Part shown: piece after piece, positions 59,736 to 64,000 of the stretch
Layout of the letters: each line of letters opens with the position of its first letter
Numbering within the stretch: the first letter of the stretch is position 1
Assembly: GCA_020161355.1 (NCBI GenBank)
Contig: JAIUOF010000008.1
Location: 124,001-188,000 of the forward strand
Reading direction: 5' to 3'
Source: Bacteroidota bacterium
GTDB taxonomy: Bacteria; Bacteroidota; Bacteroidia; Cytophagales; Spirosomataceae
Length of the DNA: 64,000 nucleotides
The notes under the pieces: generated by a model
What the model was told of the DNA's origin: nothing
The model's input: the letters and a program-made list of their open reading frames with translations, nothing else
Database searches by the model: none
Translations under genes and position numbers: made by a program

Positions 59736-60623
59736 TTATTTGATATAAAATATGTTACTCACTGATCTTTCACCCTGATGATCAAATTTCTTATTGTCAC
59801 TTGGGTAATTTACCACACCATTTTCCGGTTTTCCGGCAATATACATGGTTGTGCTACCGCCTCCATCAAAATTTATAGCATTTTTGCAATCCAGGCTTTT
59901 TAATATTTTAGTCAATTCCGGAAGGCTGAGACCTTCTGATTCCGCAGCACGACCATCCACAGTAACTAGCATAAGTTTTTTTGAATTGGTCAAGCAGGCA
60001 CAGGTTCGCGGGTGACGATTTTCGTTGAAAGCAGTTTTTGCTAAAGACTGAGCTTCATTCTGCAACAGAAGTAAAGGTCCGGTGAGCAACACAAATTCGG
60101 CATTGATTTGTTCTTCCCAGCCTTTTTCTTTTTCGCCTTTAATGATTTTCACTTTATTTTGATTGATAGTCAGGGCTGAAATGGCTTGTTTGAACGGCAG
60201 CCTCTGCTTTGCAGCAACCCTCGAAGTGTCATAAACACGATTTTCAATTTTGATATAATCCACCGCTCCACCATTTTTCATATCAAAAAATCCTGCATTT
60301 ACTGCTGCAATGGCCCCAACGGTTTGGGCAATTTCGCTGGTACGTTTTAGGGTGCCTCCGAAAGGATTGGGGTTCGAATAAATATCAGCAGAAGCCAAGC
60401 CAAATCTAAGCTTTTTGGTTTTTGATTTGACCTCAAGAATATTGATGTTTTCGTTTAGCCCGAGACAGTCTTTGTTTGAAAACCGGTAGGTTTTGTGTAT
60501 CAGGCCATTCCTTAGTTTCTCTTTTTGTAAGGAAGCATTTGCCCAATTCAATGAATCGAGATTTTTTTGTGAATAACTATTCTGGAAAATAAAAAGAAAT
60601 AGAAAAGGTAAAATCCGGAGCAT
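59736..60623 (-). CDS. Phosphodiester glycosidase (NAGPA domain) secreted protein
   Basis: A 295-residue protein with a signal peptide (1-18) and one NAGPA-like domain, the family of the enzyme that uncovers mannose-6-phosphate in animals. Motifs seen: AAVNAGFFDMKNGGAVDYI near residue 105, LLTGPLLL near 185, then PRTCACLTN and LVTVDGRAAESEGLSLPEL, and INFDGGGSTTM with the catalytic Asp near 260. Bacterial members cut GlcNAc or related phosphodiesters from cell-surface or extracellular glycans; the substrate here is unknown. It is divergent from the M3 peptidase gene, with 97 bases between the starts. Confidence 0.9.
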   Translation of the reverse strand: MLRILPFLFLFIFQNSYSQKNLDSLNWANASLQKEKLRNGLIHKTYRFSNKDCLGLNENINILEVKSKTKKLRFGLASADIYSNPNPFGGTLKRTSEIAQTVGAIAAVNAGFFDMKNGGAVDYIKIENRVYDTSRVAAKQRLPFKQAISALTINQNKVKIIKGEKEKGWEEQINAEFVLLTGPLLLLQNEAQSLAKTAFNENRHPRTCACLTNSKKLMLVTVDGRAAESEGLSLPELTKILKSLDCKNAINFDGGGSTTMYIAGKPENGVVNYPSDNKKFDHQGERSVSNIFYIK

Positions 60624-60720
60624 GTTTGAAGTTTATTTTCTGAAATATAAATCAATTTTTACAAAAAGATATATTTCAACAGCTAATCCATGGCTAAATT
60701 GTGGCCTCAAATATCGAAAT

Positions 60721-62442
60721 ATGAGCAACAGAATATTGGAAAGAAGAAAAAGAGAATTTTTGGGAGAGAGTTTTCAGTTGGAATCCTGGGAGCAGTTGCA
60801 ACCGCTTTTTGAAAACCTGAAAAGCAGAGAGGTCAATTCATTGACCGAACTCGAAAAGTGGCTTAAAGACCGCAGTGAGCTGGAATCATACCTTTCAGAG
60901 AATATGGCCTGGCGTTATATAAAAATGACTTGTGATACGGCTAGTGAAGATAATCAAAAGGCATATCAGTTTTTTGTGCAGGAAATAGCACCCAAAATGG
61001 CGGTATATTCTGATGAACTCAATAAAAAAGCTCTCGGATTGGCCTCTGAGTACGATCTGAAAGGTGGCGGGTATGATATCATGCTACGGGGATTGAGAAA
61101 ATCTGTTGAAATTTTCCGGGAAGCCAACATAGAATTGGATACAAAAATCCAGATCAAACAAACCGAATATCAGGCTTTGACAGGTGCCATGACGGTTAAT
61201 ATCAATGGTGAAGAAATGACCATGCCAAAGGCTGCTACGCTGCTTCAGGCGGTGAAAAGAGAAAGTAGAGAGGAGGCCTGGCACAAGATTTCGGAAAGAA
61301 GGTATGCCGAAAAAGATAAACTCGATGAAATCTTCAACGAATTGCGTGATCTCAGGCATCAGGAGGCTCTAAATGCCGATTTTGCGAATTTCAGAGATTA
61401 CATGTTTGCGGCCATGGGGCGTTTTGATTACACTCCTGCTGATTGCGTTGCTTTTCATGATGCAATTGCGGCTACGGTGGTGCCCATTGTGGATGAATTG
61501 GCTAAAGAAAGAAAAGGTAAACTGGCTTATGAACAACTAAGACCCTGGGACTTAAAAGTAGATATAGAAGGTCGCCCGGCATTGAAACCATTCAAAAGTG
61601 GTTCGGAATTGTTGGATAAAACAGAGGTTTGTTTCGAAAAAATAGACCCCAAGCTTTCTGAATACATCAAAATTATGCGTGCCATGGGGCATTTTGACGT
61701 AGAATCCAGGAAGGGAAAGGCTCCGGGAGGTTATAATTATCCTTTAGAAGAGATTGGTGTGCCGTTTATATTCATGAATGCCACCGATAGTGTGCGGGAC
61801 TTGGTGACGATGGTGCACGAAGGGGGCCATGCGATACACTCATTTGAAGTGAAAAGCTATCCAATTAATGCCTTCAGAAACCCAACAATGGAAGTGGCAG
61901 AGCTGGCTTCTATGAGTATGGAATTGATATCTATGGAGCATTGGGATGTGTTTTTTGAAAATGAAGCTGAACTCAAACGTGCCAAAAGAGAGCATCTTGA
62001 GGATATTTTGGGAGCTTTGCCCTGGATTGCCACAGTAGATAAGTTTCAGCACTGGATTTATGAAAACCCTACCCACAGCATAAATGAAAGAAAAGAAGCG
62101 TGGACACGGATCAACACCGAATTTTCGGATAAAGTAACCGACTGGAGTGGTTTTGAGCACTACAAAGCCTATATCTGGCAGCGACAGCTGCATATTTATG
62201 AGGTTCCGTTTTACTATATCGAATACGGAATGGCACAGTTGGGTGCAATCAGTGTTTGGAAAAACTACAAACAAAACCCAGAAAAAGGACTTGAGGGCTA
62301 TCTAAATGCTCTGAAATTAGGTTATACCAAAACAATCGGTGAGATTTATGCTGCGGCTGGCATCAAATTCGACTTCTCAAAAGCTTATATTTCTGAACTA
62401 ATGGATTTTGTGAAAAGTGAATTGGCTGCTTTGAAGGCTTGA
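60721..62442 (+). CDS. M3 family oligoendopeptidase (PepF type)
   Basis: A 573-residue cytoplasmic zinc metallopeptidase for short peptides. The zinc motif HEGGH is at residues 366-370 with its second Glu in ELASMSMEL about 25 residues on, both intact. The helical N-terminal half is normal for the family. The frame is open 33 codons farther upstream, but that part overlaps the divergent gene and lacks domain features, so the ATG at 60721 is chosen. It is followed by a terminator at 62471-62503. Confidence 0.93.
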   Translation: MSNRILERRKREFLGESFQLESWEQLQPLFENLKSREVNSLTELEKWLKDRSELESYLSENMAWRYIKMTCDTASEDNQKAYQFFVQEIAPKMAVYSDELNKKALGLASEYDLKGGGYDIMLRGLRKSVEIFREANIELDTKIQIKQTEYQALTGAMTVNINGEEMTMPKAATLLQAVKRESREEAWHKISERRYAEKDKLDEIFNELRDLRHQEALNADFANFRDYMFAAMGRFDYTPADCVAFHDAIAATVVPIVDELAKERKGKLAYEQLRPWDLKVDIEGRPALKPFKSGSELLDKTEVCFEKIDPKLSEYIKIMRAMGHFDVESRKGKAPGGYNYPLEEIGVPFIFMNATDSVRDLVTMVHEGGHAIHSFEVKSYPINAFRNPTMEVAELASMSMELISMEHWDVFFENEAELKRAKREHLEDILGALPWIATVDKFQHWIYENPTHSINERKEAWTRINTEFSDKVTDWSGFEHYKAYIWQRQLHIYEVPFYYIEYGMAQLGAISVWKNYKQNPEKGLEGYLNALKLGYTKTIGEIYAAAGIKFDFSKAYISELMDFVKSELAALKA

Positions 62443-62470
62443 GTTTTGGAGAACACGGATTAAACAGATT

Positions 62471-62503
62471 AGACACGGATAAATTTATCTCCGTGTCTTT
62501 TTT
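62471..62503 (+). terminator. Peptidase terminator
   Basis: AGACACGGA pairs with TCCGTGTCT across a ten-base loop and is followed by six T, 29 bases after the stop. Confidence 0.88.
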
Positions 62504-62640
62504 GTTCAATTTAAATAATTCCTAACTACTCTGACTGCACTTATCCAATTAATGATTAAACTTTTCGAAGGCAAAACATTCGATTCCATGGAGTTAAAAA
62601 ATCTATTCTGTATTTTGTTCATAAAAACCCTAAAATCAGA

Positions 62641-63972
62641 ATGGCATCAGGTAGCTTTGAAACTAAACAAAAGAAAATAGGAGCGTTTTCGATTTGGGCC
62701 ATCGGCGTAGGGCTGGTGATTTCAGGTGAATCTTTTGGCTGGAATCTGGGTTGGGCTATCACCGGGCCAATTGGTTTTTTTGTGCCGGTTCTGGTCACCG
62801 CCGTATTGTATTATGCTTTGGTTCTCTGTCTGATAGAGCTGGCTTGTGTGTATCCTCAAGCCAATGGCCCGCACATTTACATAAAAAATGCATTTGGCAA
62901 AAAATGGGCTGATATTATTTCCGTACTTATTCTTTTTGAATTTCTCTTCGTAAATCCGGCAATTGCCACCTCAATTGGCGAGTATTTAGGTTTTTTGGCA
63001 GACCATTTAGAAAAAACGAATTGGATAGCCACGGGATTCATTGCCTTCTTTTGTTTGGTAAGCTTATTCAATTTTAATCTTGGTGTCCAAGTCATCATTA
63101 CGCTCACCTTACTGGCCATTGTCGAACTTTTAATATTTTCCGGAGCCATAGTTTCAGAATTTTCTTTTTCCAACTTATCCCAAAACAAGCAGTTTGGAGA
63201 GCTCACTTTTGATAGTTTCGTGCGGGCGATGCCGTTTGCGATTTGGATGTTTTTGGCGATTGAAGGAATTTCGATAGTTTCTAAAAATACGGAGCAGGAA
63301 AAGCTCAGGAAAACATTGGGAATCGGATACAAATCTGCCTTCTGGACTTTGGCCATTTTGGCATCACTGGTACTACTTTTGGCGGCGGGAGGAATAAATT
63401 TAAATCCTGGAAAATGGGAAATTATCAGCAAAGACAACCATCCCATGCCGGCCACTTTGGCCTTGATTTTAGGCAAAAACAATGCAATTACTCAAATATT
63501 TACTTTTCTGGGTCTATTCGGGCTCATAGCTTCGTTACAGGGAATTGCCTTTACTACTACTTTTCAGATAGAATATTTTCTCAAAAGAATTTTTCCTGAA
63601 AGCAAATTTAATAGGGCAATTTCGGCTACCTTGGTGTTTGTCGTAAGTCTCTTGGCCATTTGGGGAAGTACAACATCTGTATTGATAGAACTATCTGTTT
63701 TTGGAGCAGTTTGTATGTATTTTGGAGTAAGTTATAGCTTAATAGTACTTCGCAAAAAGAAAAAGAAGGATCCGAAGACAATTTTGGAAGGAGAAAATGA
63801 TGAGTTCCTAAACAAACATCATCATTTTGATTTCAAAAGCATTATACATATGGTATTTCCTTATTTGGCACTGATATTATCCGTTTTTTGTATGCTAATT
63901 TTGGCGTATCTTCATCCGATAATTGTCGGATCGATTGTGGTTTTAATCATCATTTATCTGATTTTCTCCTAA
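62641..63972 (+). CDS. APC superfamily permease (ethanolamine permease-like)
   Basis: A 443-residue inner-membrane transporter with about 12 helices. The opening GVGLVISGESFGWNLGWA (residues 22-39) and the loop C-V-Y-P-Q-A-N-G-P-H-I-Y-I-K-N-A-F-G are typical of the ethanolamine permease branch, more so than of the cationic amino-acid permease at 42999-44681. Helices 6 and 7 surround MFLAIEGISIVSKNTEQEK. No ethanolamine ammonia-lyase genes are seen, so another small amine or amino acid is possible. The gene is complete; 28 bases of the window follow. Confidence 0.87.
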   Translation: MASGSFETKQKKIGAFSIWAIGVGLVISGESFGWNLGWAITGPIGFFVPVLVTAVLYYALVLCLIELACVYPQANGPHIYIKNAFGKKWADIISVLILFEFLFVNPAIATSIGEYLGFLADHLEKTNWIATGFIAFFCLVSLFNFNLGVQVIITLTLLAIVELLIFSGAIVSEFSFSNLSQNKQFGELTFDSFVRAMPFAIWMFLAIEGISIVSKNTEQEKLRKTLGIGYKSAFWTLAILASLVLLLAAGGINLNPGKWEIISKDNHPMPATLALILGKNNAITQIFTFLGLFGLIASLQGIAFTTTFQIEYFLKRIFPESKFNRAISATLVFVVSLLAIWGSTTSVLIELSVFGAVCMYFGVSYSLIVLRKKKKKDPKTILEGENDEFLNKHHHFDFKSIIHMVFPYLALILSVFCMLILAYLHPIIVGSIVVLIIIYLIFS

Positions 63973-64000
63973 AAAAATAAGCCAAATGGAGTTTCGATAT

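Noticed and set aside
60622..60720. 33-codon N-terminal extension of the M3 peptidase
   Set aside because: It overlaps the divergent glycosidase start, resembles no signal peptide or family N-terminus, and the ATG at 60721 gives the usual length.
1..64000. CRISPR array, prophage or rRNA operon
   Set aside because: No regularly spaced repeats with unique spacers, no integrase, capsid or terminase genes and no rRNA-like sequence were seen.

Overview
The window reads as chromosomal DNA of a Bacteroidota bacterium, most likely of the order Cytophagales. This is inferred from the A+T-rich composition, genes without Shine-Dalgarno sequences, promoters with a TAnnTTTG -7 box, TonB-dependent receptors paired with DUF4249 lipoproteins, type IX secretion (T9SS) C-terminal sorting domains, a GldA-like ABC protein and a NagB/PIG-L fusion. 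No rRNA, phage, insertion sequence or CRISPR array is visible. Genus cannot be fixed from the sequence alone.

Layout. 1-1.07 kb: end of an unknown gene, then a small membrane gene flanked by two copies of a 39-nt repeat and hairpins. 1.08-4.1 kb: Tat-exported Gfo/Idh/MocA oxidoreductase and a TetR-MFS efflux pair. 4.2-9.0 kb: TonB receptor plus DUF4249 lipoprotein (minus strand), divergent from a TonB-type energy transducer. 9.2-13.5 kb: dxr, an RluA-type pseudouridine synthase, a small membrane protein and the NagB/PIG-L fusion. 13.7-17.0 kb: a second receptor plus DUF4249 pair. 17.1-24.7 kb: accD, two tandem DoxX-like proteins, a PfkB kinase, free methionine-R-sulfoxide reductase, small secreted or membrane proteins, ahcY and a lipocalin-like lipoprotein.

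24.96-37.82 kb is the standout: three adjacent genes in one apparent operon encode secreted proteins of 1437, 1425 and 1416 residues. Each has a signal peptide, seven divergent modules of about 180-200 residues with a conserved cysteine pair, and a T9SS type A sorting domain. Matching modules resemble each other across the three proteins, so a whole seven-module gene seems to have been triplicated. Downstream lie palindromic repeats, a GIY-YIG protein and the initiator tRNA, which is preceded by a broken second copy of its own 5' half.

38.6-53.9 kb: an LTA-synthase-like sulfatase overlapping era, a cupin, an amino-acid permease plus SMP-30 pair, purH, a beta-CASP nuclease, a START protein, tRNA-Val, uxuA-kdgK, and an operon of GldA-like ATPase, RRM protein and DEAD helicase. 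54.1-64.0 kb: a two-component system, a cluster of small accessory genes (DUF2442, DUF4160, a 110-aa and a 49-aa protein), prfB with its programmed +1 frameshift, YceI, a phosphodiester glycosidase, an M3 peptidase and a second APC permease.

Most of the window is housekeeping and outer-surface biology. The TonB/DUF4249 pairs, the energy transducer, the GldA-like protein and the three T9SS proteins fit a gliding or surface-active lifestyle, but the window holds no T9SS core genes, so this link is an inference.
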